The notes beneath the pieces were generated by a model, which had not been told where the DNA came from, made no database searches, and was given only the letters and a program-made list of their open reading frames with translations. DNA of 35,426 nt from an uncultured Bacteroides sp. (GTDB lineage: Bacteria; Bacteroidota; Bacteroidia; Bacteroidales; Bacteroidaceae). The stretch covers positions 1 through 35,426 of the forward strand of contig CAMAFR010000026.1 in the NCBI GenBank assembly GCA_945833835.1, written 5' to 3'. Positions 1 to 7,453 of this stretch are shown one piece after another. A program made the position numbers and the translations under genes. How positions within the stretch are numbered: the stretch's first letter is position 1; every line of letters starts with the position of its first letter.

Positions 1-13
1 AATCTATGCATTT

Positions 14-3000
14 TTATTCATCAAACTTAAGTACATCTGTTGGGGCATATTGGTTGACCATCGCCAACTGCTGCTTCAGCCATTGTTTGTATTGAGCCAC
101 ACTGAGTTGCCCAGTTGGCAGTTGGCTACGCAACTTTCGCTCCTTGGGCTTTGGTTGCGGCTGCGGATTGGGATCTCCAGGACCTGGCTGTGGTTGGGGC
201 TGAGGTACTGGCTTCGGATCAGATGTGCAAATTTCTGTTTCCATCACATCCACGTCAACATTCTGTTGGGGCAGCATATTGATAGCTCCCACGATGTCAC
301 GAAGCTGAAGGTGGCAATTGGAGCAACGAATCTCGTAGTCCTGCAATCGGATTTTTGAGATAATGTATTTTTTGCATACATCTTCCTTTTCCGTTATCTT
401 GGAATAGAGGCGTGTGTTCCATTCTGTTGGATATTGCCCAGCATTTTTCTTGATAGCTTCTATGCGGGTCAGTAAGTCTCCATATCCATCAATCATCTGC
501 TCTGCCTGATGATCCATGTATTGGTAGTACAGGTCCTTGGCGTTCTGGTACGCTTTCTTCATCTGCTGATAATTGTGTACGGGGTCGCTATCGAGCATCT
601 GCAGGTAGGATTCATGTAATTGGTCAAAGGTCTGCATAGGCAAGCCAACGAACTCCAATTCGCTCTTCACATCGAGGAAGTATTCCTTCTGGTATTCAAT
701 CTCGCGAATGTTAGAATCAATGAAACGGATATCTGCCTCTATCTTCTCCACCGCCTTGCAGAACTCCTCGTTTTCGTTGTCGCCAAGGAAAGTTCTGGCC
801 GTATTGAAATAGTTGTATTCCGTGACTGTTCCCGCATATTGCCGAAGTACCTCTTTTGCTGCAATGGAACGGCGGAAGATGCGCTCGCGCTCAGCATCGT
901 TGCAAATCTGATTGTTGACTTTATGAATCTCAGCAACGGCAAGTGACTGGATGGCAGCAACCAGTTCAAATTCATTCATGTTGTAGCTGAGATTGTTGCC
1001 TGTCAGTTCCTTATAGCGGCAGTCTTTCAAAGTGTCAACTATGTCACGCTTCTCATTATAGGTCAGGCTCTTGGTGATGGCCTTGAATGAGGCACGTTGG
1101 AAGTTGCGGGAATTGGCAAACGGTTCCTTCGCTCCTTCCTGTTGCCAGGAATGGTAGTCCTGATTGTTGTACTTGATAATCACCTTACTTGCACGGAAAA
1201 GTGCCGCTAAGGTCGAAAATACCGTACCAAAGCTATAGCCGGTAGGAGCGGCTGCAAGGTCGCGCTCCAAATCAGCACCATTCTTATAGGATGCCATTTG
1301 TGCCATCATTTCTGTGACAACCGGCAACTGGTCGCCTATAAACTGACCAGTAGTGTCGAAGAACAGGAAGTCTGGTTGCTGACCAATGATATTCTGGAGC
1401 TGATTCTGAGCCGCTTTCAGCAACTGAAGAGCTACGCTGTCTTTCAATGAACCACCCAAACGTTTGGTATAGATATTGCCATACATCTTCAACTCAGCTT
1501 CCTTGATAACAGTCGCTGCATTTTGTGGGGTCATGATGCTGGCATTATAGAGATACACAAGCATACCATTAGCATACGAGTTCATGATGACCTGCTCAAA
1601 TTGAGCCGTTTTACTCTCTAAAGAGCTGACTATCTCCTCTACAACCTTTTTCTCCTCAGGAGTGAGGTTGGACTCTCTCTCGATATTATTGATACGGAGA
1701 ATATCGTCTGCAATCTTTTGTGCTTCAGTCGCATATTCACAAGAGGGAACAATGCTGATGATACCCTTCTGTGACTGTGTTCCCTCCTTGATGTATTCGA
1801 CATACTCATAAAATGAGGGCTTGACACTAAGAATATCATGGAAAATAACCTTCATGCCAGGGTCGCCACCCGTACTGAATGTCTCGCCACTATCAGATTG
1901 AACAGTGAACGATACATTCATTGAGTCAACGGAAAGATGCTGTGCCTGGCGCACAAGCTGCATTCTCTTGACTTCCTTGGTGATCTCGCCTTTAATGCAA
2001 TAGGGGGATATTTCATAGTTGGCCATCCTCTCAAAGATACGCTGCTGTGTCTCACTGGTAATGCGATATTCGTCACCGGATAGAATCAGAATTTCATCAT
2101 CAGAAAGCTTCTTGCAGGCCTTCTTGACTTCTTCGAGCACTGAAAAATAATCATCCGGACAGTTGACGTAGGCACGGCTGATATTCTCTGCCGTTGTCTT
2201 GGCCCCTGAATTTGTCAGGAAATGAATCGTTTGCAGCATGTCATGTCCCTTGACGAATTGAAAATTCAATTCTCTGAGATGTTCATCGGCCTGGTCATAC
2301 CGTTTACGCAGCGACTCCGACACGGCTTCTTCTGCCTGTCGGCAAAGTTGTGCAGCGTTGACGTGAGTGTGGTAGTTCTTGTCAGAAAGCGCCTCATTCT
2401 TCAACACGTCGAACGCAGAAATCAACATACCACGGGTACCCACCTGTGTCTTGACAAGCTTTTGGGTGCCAAACAGGAAGTACTGAAGCATCTTGAACTG
2501 GTGCTCATAGAACGGGAAATAGTCAGCGTATGTCTGCGCGTCGGTTGTCTGGCTGAGACCCGTACCGACAATATGGGTGATGTCGGAAATCTTTCCGCTA
2601 TTCTTCTTATAGTAAGCCTGCAAGAGGTCGTTACCGTCAGCAGTCTTGGCCAAAAGGCGCTTTCGGATAATCATATCAACTTCCTCGGCTGCAATAGGAA
2701 TGCGCTTCTTGAAACGGTCGATAATCTTAGTCAGCAGACTGCGATTGACATTGGTGCCATTGATGACATCATCCAACTGAAGCTGGGCAATGGCAATCGT
2801 CCAAACTTTTCGGCCAAGGGCGGCGAGTGCTTCTGCCATTCCTTCAAGGTCAAGAATATTGATCTTTTGCTGAGCAATCGCCTCGCTCACCTCATCAATC
2901 ATGAATACGATGCGAATGTCCAGATTCTTTTCAAGATAACGCGTCAAGTCATCTTGCAATTTTACCGCATCATAGTCCTGTATGCGCAGCTTTGCAGCCT

Positions 3001-3655
3001 CACGCATTTCATCGAAAGCACTCTCCGAGCAGAAACCATCGAGCAGGGTGTCCTCCAAGGTGTCATACACTTCATCCATATTCTTGCGGCGCTTCAGCCA
3101 TGATTCACCAAACTTCTGCTGGACTTTATCGCAGAAAGCCTGATAACGACCACTCATCAGCAAATTGAACTCGATGATGCCCACCCAGTCATCGTTCAAC
3201 CCTAACGATTTAAGGAAAGCCCCCATCATCATATAGCTGATACCATGATTACCCGTGGTCTTTGCGGCATCGAAAAGCACGATATGATTGTTAGTGCGTC
3301 CCAGTGCGTTGATGCTGTTCTGGAGCAGGCCGGCATTAGGCAATCCTATCAGCTTGTTCCGGAAACGCTCACGGACAGAAGTGCCTTGAAGAGTAGGGTC
3401 CTTCAGCAGGAAACCTATCATCTTGGAGAAATATGACTTTCCGGAACCATAGAAGCCGCTCAGCCACAACCCTGGTTGGGCGGTGTTTGACGTAAAGAAA
3501 TCACAAAAGTCTGCCAGGTGCTTGGCAAGGCTCTCTGTCAGGATGAATCCGTCAAGTTCATCCATAATGCTACGCTCGTCCTGCTGGTTGAGGTCAATCA
3601 CACTCTTGATGTCGTCTTCAAGACGGATTGAAAGTATATCTTTTATCTTTGTCAT
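14..3655 (-). CDS. brxC: BREX system P-loop ATPase BrxC
   Basis: A 1213-residue protein that matches the BrxC family of large AAA-like P-loop ATPases from BREX phage-defence systems. BrxC is required for BREX defence; its exact mechanical role is not settled. Visible in the sequence: a Walker A loop GFYGSGKS at residues 67-74 and a Walker B strand IVFMIDE at 249-255. There is a CSNC cysteine pair near the C-terminal end, then a Pro/Gln-rich linker at about 1146-1171 and a short basic, glutamine-rich tail. The length is normal for the family. It is the third gene of a minus-strand run, 19 bases after brxB, and ends 13 bases from the window edge, so the gene appears complete. Base composition looks more A+T-rich than the glmS side, consistent with acquisition as a defence island. 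Identification rests on the ATPase motifs, the size and the brxA-brxB-brxC order. Confidence 0.88.
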   Translation of the reverse strand: MTKIKDILSIRLEDDIKSVIDLNQQDERSIMDELDGFILTESLAKHLADFCDFFTSNTAQPGLWLSGFYGSGKSYFSKMIGFLLKDPTLQGTSVRERFRNKLIGLPNAGLLQNSINALGRTNNHIVLFDAAKTTGNHGISYMMMGAFLKSLGLNDDWVGIIEFNLLMSGRYQAFCDKVQQKFGESWLKRRKNMDEVYDTLEDTLLDGFCSESAFDEMREAAKLRIQDYDAVKLQDDLTRYLEKNLDIRIVFMIDEVSEAIAQQKINILDLEGMAEALAALGRKVWTIAIAQLQLDDVINGTNVNRSLLTKIIDRFKKRIPIAAEEVDMIIRKRLLAKTADGNDLLQAYYKKNSGKISDITHIVGTGLSQTTDAQTYADYFPFYEHQFKMLQYFLFGTQKLVKTQVGTRGMLISAFDVLKNEALSDKNYHTHVNAAQLCRQAEEAVSESLRKRYDQADEHLRELNFQFVKGHDMLQTIHFLTNSGAKTTAENISRAYVNCPDDYFSVLEEVKKACKKLSDDEILILSGDEYRITSETQQRIFERMANYEISPYCIKGEITKEVKRMQLVRQAQHLSVDSMNVSFTVQSDSGETFSTGGDPGMKVIFHDILSVKPSFYEYVEYIKEGTQSQKGIISIVPSCEYATEAQKIADDILRINNIERESNLTPEEKKVVEEIVSSLESKTAQFEQVIMNSYANGMLVYLYNASIMTPQNAATVIKEAELKMYGNIYTKRLGGSLKDSVALQLLKAAQNQLQNIIGQQPDFLFFDTTGQFIGDQLPVVTEMMAQMASYKNGADLERDLAAAPTGYSFGTVFSTLAALFRASKVIIKYNNQDYHSWQQEGAKEPFANSRNFQRASFKAITKSLTYNEKRDIVDTLKDCRYKELTGNNLSYNMNEFELVAAIQSLAVAEIHKVNNQICNDAERERIFRRSIAAKEVLRQYAGTVTEYNYFNTARTFLGDNENEEFCKAVEKIEADIRFIDSNIREIEYQKEYFLDVKSELEFVGLPMQTFDQLHESYLQMLDSDPVHNYQQMKKAYQNAKDLYYQYMDHQAEQMIDGYGDLLTRIEAIKKNAGQYPTEWNTRLYSKITEKEDVCKKYIISKIRLQDYEIRCSNCHLQLRDIVGAINMLPQQNVDVDVMETEICTSDPKPVPQPQPQPGPGDPNPQPQPKPKERKLRSQLPTGQLSVAQYKQWLKQQLAMVNQYAPTDVLKFDE

Positions 3656-3674
3656 ATTCGTGATGCTTCATTTA

Positions 3675-4226
3675 TTACATAATAACCACACAGCGATCCT
3701 TAGAGGCAGGCTGCTGGTCGAGAAAATAGATAGTCTCATTTCTTATCACCGCGGGGTAGAAAAACACCAGCGGCTTTTGGAATTTCATCACATCCGGGTC
3801 TTCCATGATATTCTGGTTGGAAAATCCCATCTTGTAGATGACACCCGTATGTATCAATATCGGAGAGACTCCCTTTGCGGCAGCATCCACTATGCGTTTC
3901 ATCAGGAAATAATAGAATGTTCCCTCAGTATAGTTCTGGCTGACAAAAACTTCCGTTCCCATATTCTTGAATTGGCGTTTGAACTTATCAAGCCCTTTAG
4001 AATCGACAAACTCCACAAACAATTGCCGGAGATCTACGAACTCATAGCCATCGGTATATCTTTTCTTAGCCTCCTCAATATACTTCTCTTCGTCAACTGG
4101 AGGATAGACAAACAGAATACTCCTTCCACCATTGGCCTCGGAAGACAGGTGAGCAAGGTCACGACCCAGCGAAGCCGTCAGGTCACCGAACAGTCGGTTA
4201 TGCTCTTGTATGTAAGTAGATGTCAT
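3675..4226 (-). CDS. brxB: BREX protein BrxB (DUF1788)
   Basis: A 183-residue soluble protein of the DUF1788/BrxB type. BrxB is a core component of type 1 BREX loci with no established enzymatic activity. I see no catalytic motif. The sequence has alternating strand-like hydrophobic segments (SILFVYPPVDEE; GVSPILIHTGVIYKMG; KPLVFFYPAVI) that suggest a compact alpha/beta fold. Its start codon lies 1 base after the brxA stop codon and its stop codon is 19 bases before the brxC start, so the three genes are almost certainly co-transcribed. The identification depends on family resemblance plus position between a BrxA-like and a BrxC-like gene. Confidence 0.85.
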   Translation of the reverse strand: MTSTYIQEHNRLFGDLTASLGRDLAHLSSEANGGRSILFVYPPVDEEKYIEEAKKRYTDGYEFVDLRQLFVEFVDSKGLDKFKRQFKNMGTEVFVSQNYTEGTFYYFLMKRIVDAAAKGVSPILIHTGVIYKMGFSNQNIMEDPDVMKFQKPLVFFYPAVIRNETIYFLDQQPASKDRCVVIM

Positions 4227-4227
4227 A

Positions 4228-4956
4228 TTATTTCAAGTCTATCGTTATTTCTGTTCCAATTTGCGACACATCCCAATAAGGGATGTTTTCTATCCGCTTC
4301 AATCGGCGAATCAAATTCGGCTCTTCACTGAACGAAAAGATGATGAACGGATTGTGCAGGGTTCTGTCATCTGATACAGTCTGGATGAAGTGAATAAAGT
4401 AAACAAAGAGATGGTTTGTGATGACGGGGTGAACAATACTCTTCTTGACAGTACCCTCCGCAAGACCAAGCTTTTTCATGATAGTGAGATACTTGCTTCC
4501 GGAAATCTTAATGGTATCTTCGCTCCAATCCAACTCACCTTCCTCCGTCTCTTTTATAAAACGCAGGAAACAGGTGATTTCTTCTGCCTTGATGGTGACA
4601 CGTCCTGAATAGACAGCCTTCATGAACACCTCTGCCGATATACGGGAGAAAAGAAGATTTGAATAGGTCAGTTGCCAGAACAAGATGAGCAGCCTCTCCT
4701 GCACTGAAAAGGTTTCATCTGCAATGGCATCGAAGAATAGCTTCTTATGAGTATCATTCCTAAATTTGAGAATACAGGATTCTATGGCAGAGACAAATCG
4801 TCGCAAAGACTTCTCTGTTCTGAATTCAAAGGCACCGGTACTGCCTTCAGTGTTACCATATGTATCACTGATATAGTCAAGCATCACATTGTAGTTGGGC
4901 ACACTACCCATGATATTGACCCCTGAATCATATTTGCCGTTATTCTTCTTCACCAT
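4228..4956 (-). CDS. brxA: BREX protein BrxA (DUF1819)
   Basis: A 242-residue protein that fits the DUF1819/BrxA family, usually the first gene of a type 1 BREX operon. BrxA homologues are small helical proteins; DNA binding has been reported for family members, but I see no classical motif here that proves it. The sequence is charged and helical, with no signal peptide or clear membrane segment. It begins close to an A+T-rich promoter region and is followed at 1 base by brxB. Calling it BrxA depends partly on context: length, first position and the following brxB and brxC. An alternative ATG at codon 16 (MGSVPNYN) would shorten it by 15 residues; I kept the longer form because the SAGVN-like segment (DSGVNIMGS) before it resembles the family N-terminus. 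Confidence 0.8.
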   Translation of the reverse strand: MVKKNNGKYDSGVNIMGSVPNYNVMLDYISDTYGNTEGSTGAFEFRTEKSLRRFVSAIESCILKFRNDTHKKLFFDAIADETFSVQERLLILFWQLTYSNLLFSRISAEVFMKAVYSGRVTIKAEEITCFLRFIKETEEGELDWSEDTIKISGSKYLTIMKKLGLAEGTVKKSIVHPVITNHLFVYFIHFIQTVSDDRTLHNPFIIFSFSEEPNLIRRLKRIENIPYWDVSQIGTEITIDLK

Positions 4957-5026
4957 GAATACGCTTAATTCTTACAAGTTTGTATAAAAATCTTTTTTCT
5001 CTGCCATCGTATATGGGGTTTAATAG

Positions 5027-5074
5027 TACAAAAATATAAAAATACAAAAATATAAAACTATAAAAACACAAAAA
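5027..5074. repeat. 16-bp A-rich tandem repeat upstream of brxA
   Basis: About three copies of a 16-base A-rich unit. The first two copies are identical over TACAAAAATATAAAA and the third is diverged. Read on the minus strand, the first two copies each carry TATTTTTG, a match to the Bacteroides -7 consensus TAnnTTTG, spaced exactly 16 bases apart. The array lies 71 bases or more upstream of the brxA start codon, so it could provide more than one start point for the BREX operon or be a slippage-prone promoter spacer. Confidence 0.6.
5029..5052 (-). promoter_or_regulatory. Putative brxABC promoter, two -7 boxes
   Basis: On the minus strand TATTTTTG occurs at 5036-5029 and 5052-5045, both fitting TAnnTTTG. 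T-rich sequence lies upstream, with TTTTTTG about 16 bases before the distal box as a possible -33 element. The predicted leader to brxA would be roughly 70-85 bases. This is a motif match only, and the A+T-rich background raises the chance of coincidence. Confidence 0.4.
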
Positions 5075-5164
5075 ACATTTCACCTATACTTCAATAATTT
5101 ACAAAACCAATAACTTATTACGTCACAAATTGAAATATTTTCATTTTTACATCCTACTGCTGGT

Positions 5165-5172
5165 TATATTTG
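5165..5172 (+). promoter_or_regulatory. Distal -7 box candidate for glmS
   Basis: TATATTTG is a perfect match to the Bacteroides -7 consensus TAnnTTTG. It lies about 330 bases before the glmS start codon, so if used it would give an unusually long leader. No clear TTTG element is seen at the -33 position. Confidence 0.35.
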
Positions 5173-5347
5173 GCAAAGTTATCCCAGTAAAGGCAGTTTT
5201 CTTGGTTCATCCGACATCTTGATTGACAGATGTCATTCACGTAATTCTTCCCCTCAAGAAACTCCCTGCAAACGGCAGCGGAGAAGGGAAACCACCGCAC
5301 GTGCAGAAAAAAGCTGGCAATGGTGTCAACTTTTCAGAATTAGTCAC

Positions 5348-5355
5348 TATATTTG
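5348..5355 (+). promoter_or_regulatory. Proximal -7 box candidate for glmS
   Basis: A second perfect TATATTTG, followed by C, sits 146 bases upstream of the glmS ATG. A T-run at 5331-5334 is the only -33 candidate. This is the more plausible main promoter for glmS. It also lies inside the open extension of the glmS frame, which argues against an upstream translation start. Confidence 0.5.
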
Positions 5356-5501
5356 CCCCGACAAACCGGCTGTGCCGCTTGCCTCTATCGCCGCGCCACG
5401 GCAGGCAGAACTGTCGGGACACGTCATCTATCAAGCAACAAAACGAGAAAAAGGACCTTTACAAAATACAAGACGGCGCGGACGAAGAAAGGAAAACAAC
5501 C

Positions 5502-7376
5502 ATGTGCGGAATCGTAGGCTACATCGGCAGCCGCCCGGCTGCCCCCATCCTGATAAAAGGATTGCACCAACTGGAATACCGCGGATATGACAGTGCAGGA
5601 ATTGCCGTCGGCGGACCAGACCACCCACAGCTGCAAGTGTTCAAAGCCAAAGGAAAGGTGGACAACCTCGAAGCGAATGTCCACCGTGCGCTCCCCTTGC
5701 CCGACACTCCCCTGACCACCGGCATCGGCCATACCCGTTGGGCCACCCACGGCGAACCCTCGGAAACCAATGCACATCCCCATTTGTCCATGTCGGGAGA
5801 CCTTGCCCTGGTACACAACGGCATCATCGAGAACTACCAGCTCCTCAAAGAGCAGCTCACGGAATTCGGATATACGTTCAAGAGCCAGACCGACACGGAA
5901 GTGCTGGTGCAGCTCATCGACTATTTCTACCAGAAAAACGGCAGACAGCTCACCAAAGCCGTCCACCAGGCGCTTGACAAGGCCATCGGCGCCTATGCCA
6001 TCGTGGTCATGGAGAAGGACGACTGCCGCCACCTCGTCGCCGCCCGCAAGGCGTCACCGCTTGTGATAGGCATCGGCAAGGACTACAGCGAGTTCTTCAT
6101 CGGCAGCGATGCCACCCCCTTGGTGGAATACACCCACAAGGTGATTTACCTGGACGACGAGCAGGTGGCCGACATCCGGATAGGTCAGGAGGTGCAGATC
6201 ACGAACCTCGACGAGAGTTCCGCCGATGTCACCATCAAGGATGTGGACCTCGACATCTCGGCCCTGAGCAAGGGCGGATACCCCCACTTCATGCTGAAGG
6301 AGATATGCGAGCAGCCCCATTGCATGGAGAACAGCATGCGCGGACGTGTCATCTGCCGTGAGGACGGACTGTATGAGATCAAGCTCTCGGCGTTGAACCA
6401 TTTCAAGGCCAAGCTCATACGTGCCCGGCACGTCATCATCGTGGCCTGCGGCACCTCGTGGCATGCGGGGCTCATCGGCAAACAGCTCATTGAGGAGATG
6501 TGCCGCATCCGCGTAGAAGTGGAGTATGCCAGTGAGTTCCGCTACCGCAACCCGGTCATCGAGAAAGATGATGTCGTGATAGCCATCAGCCAGAGCGGGG
6601 AAACGGCAGACACCCTGGCCGCCATACAGCTCGCCAAAGAACAGGGGGCGCTGGTCTTCGGCATCGTCAACGGGGTTGGCAGCAGCATCGCGCGTGCTAC
6701 AGACACCGGCATCTATATCCACGTTGGCCCGGAAATCGGTGTGGCCTCCACGAAGGCTTTCACCGGACAGGTGACGGTGCTGACCATGCTCTCGTTGGCC
6801 TTGGCCCATGCGCTGGGCACCCTCTCGGACGAGGCTTTCCAGCAGACCTGCCACGAGCTGGCGGCCATCCCCCGGAAAATGGAAACGGTGCTGCAACAGA
6901 ACGACCGTATCGAACAACTCTCCGGCAGATTCACCTATGCGAGGAACTTCCTTTACCTGGGACGCGGCTACAACTATCCAGTCGCCCTGGAAGGGGCCTT
7001 GAAACTGAAAGAAATCAGCTACATCCATGCAGAAGGGTATCCGGCCGCCGAGATGAAGCACGGCCCGATAGCCTTGGTGGACAAAGAGATGCCCATCGTG
7101 TGCCTGACCGCCCACGACCAGCTCTACCGCAAGGTCATCTCGAACATGCAGGAGGTGCAGAGCCGCAACGGCCGCATCTTTGCCGTGGTGACCGAAGGGG
7201 ATGATGAAGTAAGGCGGATAGCCGAGGAAGTGATTGAAATCCCCGACACGATGCCTTGCCTCCTGCCGCTGCTCAGTGTCATCCCCATGCAGCTGCTGGC
7301 CTATCATGTGGCGGTGAAGAAGGGGCTGGACGTGGACATGCCGCGCAACCTGGCAAAGTCGGTGACGGTAGAATGA
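5502..7376 (+). CDS. glmS: Glutamine--fructose-6-phosphate aminotransferase
   Basis: GlmS converts fructose-6-phosphate and glutamine to glucosamine-6-phosphate and glutamate, the committing step to UDP-GlcNAc for peptidoglycan and lipid A. The protein is 624 residues against about 609 in E. coli. The start is fixed by MCGIVGYIGS: Cys2 becomes the N-terminal nucleophile of the glutaminase domain after Met removal, so the longer open frame from 5223 cannot be right. Glutaminase motifs GHTRWATHG and HNGIIENY follow. Two SIS sugar-isomerase domains come next, with GTSWHAG and SQSGETADT, and the protein ends with the family signature DVDMPRNLAKSVTVE. It stands alone between the BREX region and a terminator. 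I see no glmS ribozyme-like element in the leader, although detecting one by eye is unreliable. Confidence 0.97.
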   Translation: MCGIVGYIGSRPAAPILIKGLHQLEYRGYDSAGIAVGGPDHPQLQVFKAKGKVDNLEANVHRALPLPDTPLTTGIGHTRWATHGEPSETNAHPHLSMSGDLALVHNGIIENYQLLKEQLTEFGYTFKSQTDTEVLVQLIDYFYQKNGRQLTKAVHQALDKAIGAYAIVVMEKDDCRHLVAARKASPLVIGIGKDYSEFFIGSDATPLVEYTHKVIYLDDEQVADIRIGQEVQITNLDESSADVTIKDVDLDISALSKGGYPHFMLKEICEQPHCMENSMRGRVICREDGLYEIKLSALNHFKAKLIRARHVIIVACGTSWHAGLIGKQLIEEMCRIRVEVEYASEFRYRNPVIEKDDVVIAISQSGETADTLAAIQLAKEQGALVFGIVNGVGSSIARATDTGIYIHVGPEIGVASTKAFTGQVTVLTMLSLALAHALGTLSDEAFQQTCHELAAIPRKMETVLQQNDRIEQLSGRFTYARNFLYLGRGYNYPVALEGALKLKEISYIHAEGYPAAEMKHGPIALVDKEMPIVCLTAHDQLYRKVISNMQEVQSRNGRIFAVVTEGDDEVRRIAEEVIEIPDTMPCLLPLLSVIPMQLLAYHVAVKKGLDVDMPRNLAKSVTVE

Positions 7377-7387
7377 CCCATAACAAG

Positions 7388-7434
7388 CCGGAGGGTGTGC
7401 CCCTCTTCCGAGTGACACACCCTCCGGTCTTTTC
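7388..7434 (+). terminator. Rho-independent terminator after glmS
   Basis: A 12-base-pair perfect stem (CCGGAGGGTGTG with CACACCCTCCGG) at 7388-7427 is followed by TCTTTTCT. It begins 11 bases past the glmS stop. It lies between the convergent glmS and clostripain genes and may also stop transcription from the right, though the U-tract on that strand is weak. Confidence 0.85.
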
Positions 7435-7453
7435 TATCGAGAGTGCCACCGCC

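Larger units (their letters stand above)
4957..5501. other. Gene-free divergent region between brxA and glmS
   Basis: No convincing gene lies in this 545-base stretch. The left half is strongly A+T-rich and contains the tandem repeat and promoter-like boxes upstream of brxA. The right half (about 5160-5501) is G+C-richer and holds two perfect TAnnTTTG boxes facing glmS and a small hairpin with arms at 5213-5219 and 5228-5234. The glmS reading frame stays open back to 5223, but that extension has no family resemblance. The change in composition near 5100-5160 may mark the edge of the inserted BREX region; no tRNA or obvious attachment repeat is visible there. Confidence 0.6.

Noticed and set aside
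2222..3103. 293-codon plus-strand open frame inside brxC
   Set aside because: It is antisense to a well-supported ATPase gene, has no recognisable domain and an unlikely residue composition.
5223..5501. N-terminal extension of glmS by 93 codons
   Set aside because: GlmS needs Cys directly after the start Met; the extension has no family resemblance and contains a promoter-like box.
6054..7418. 454-codon minus-strand frame opposite glmS
   Set aside because: A shadow of a G+C-rich gene; His/Gly/Asp-heavy composition and no domain.
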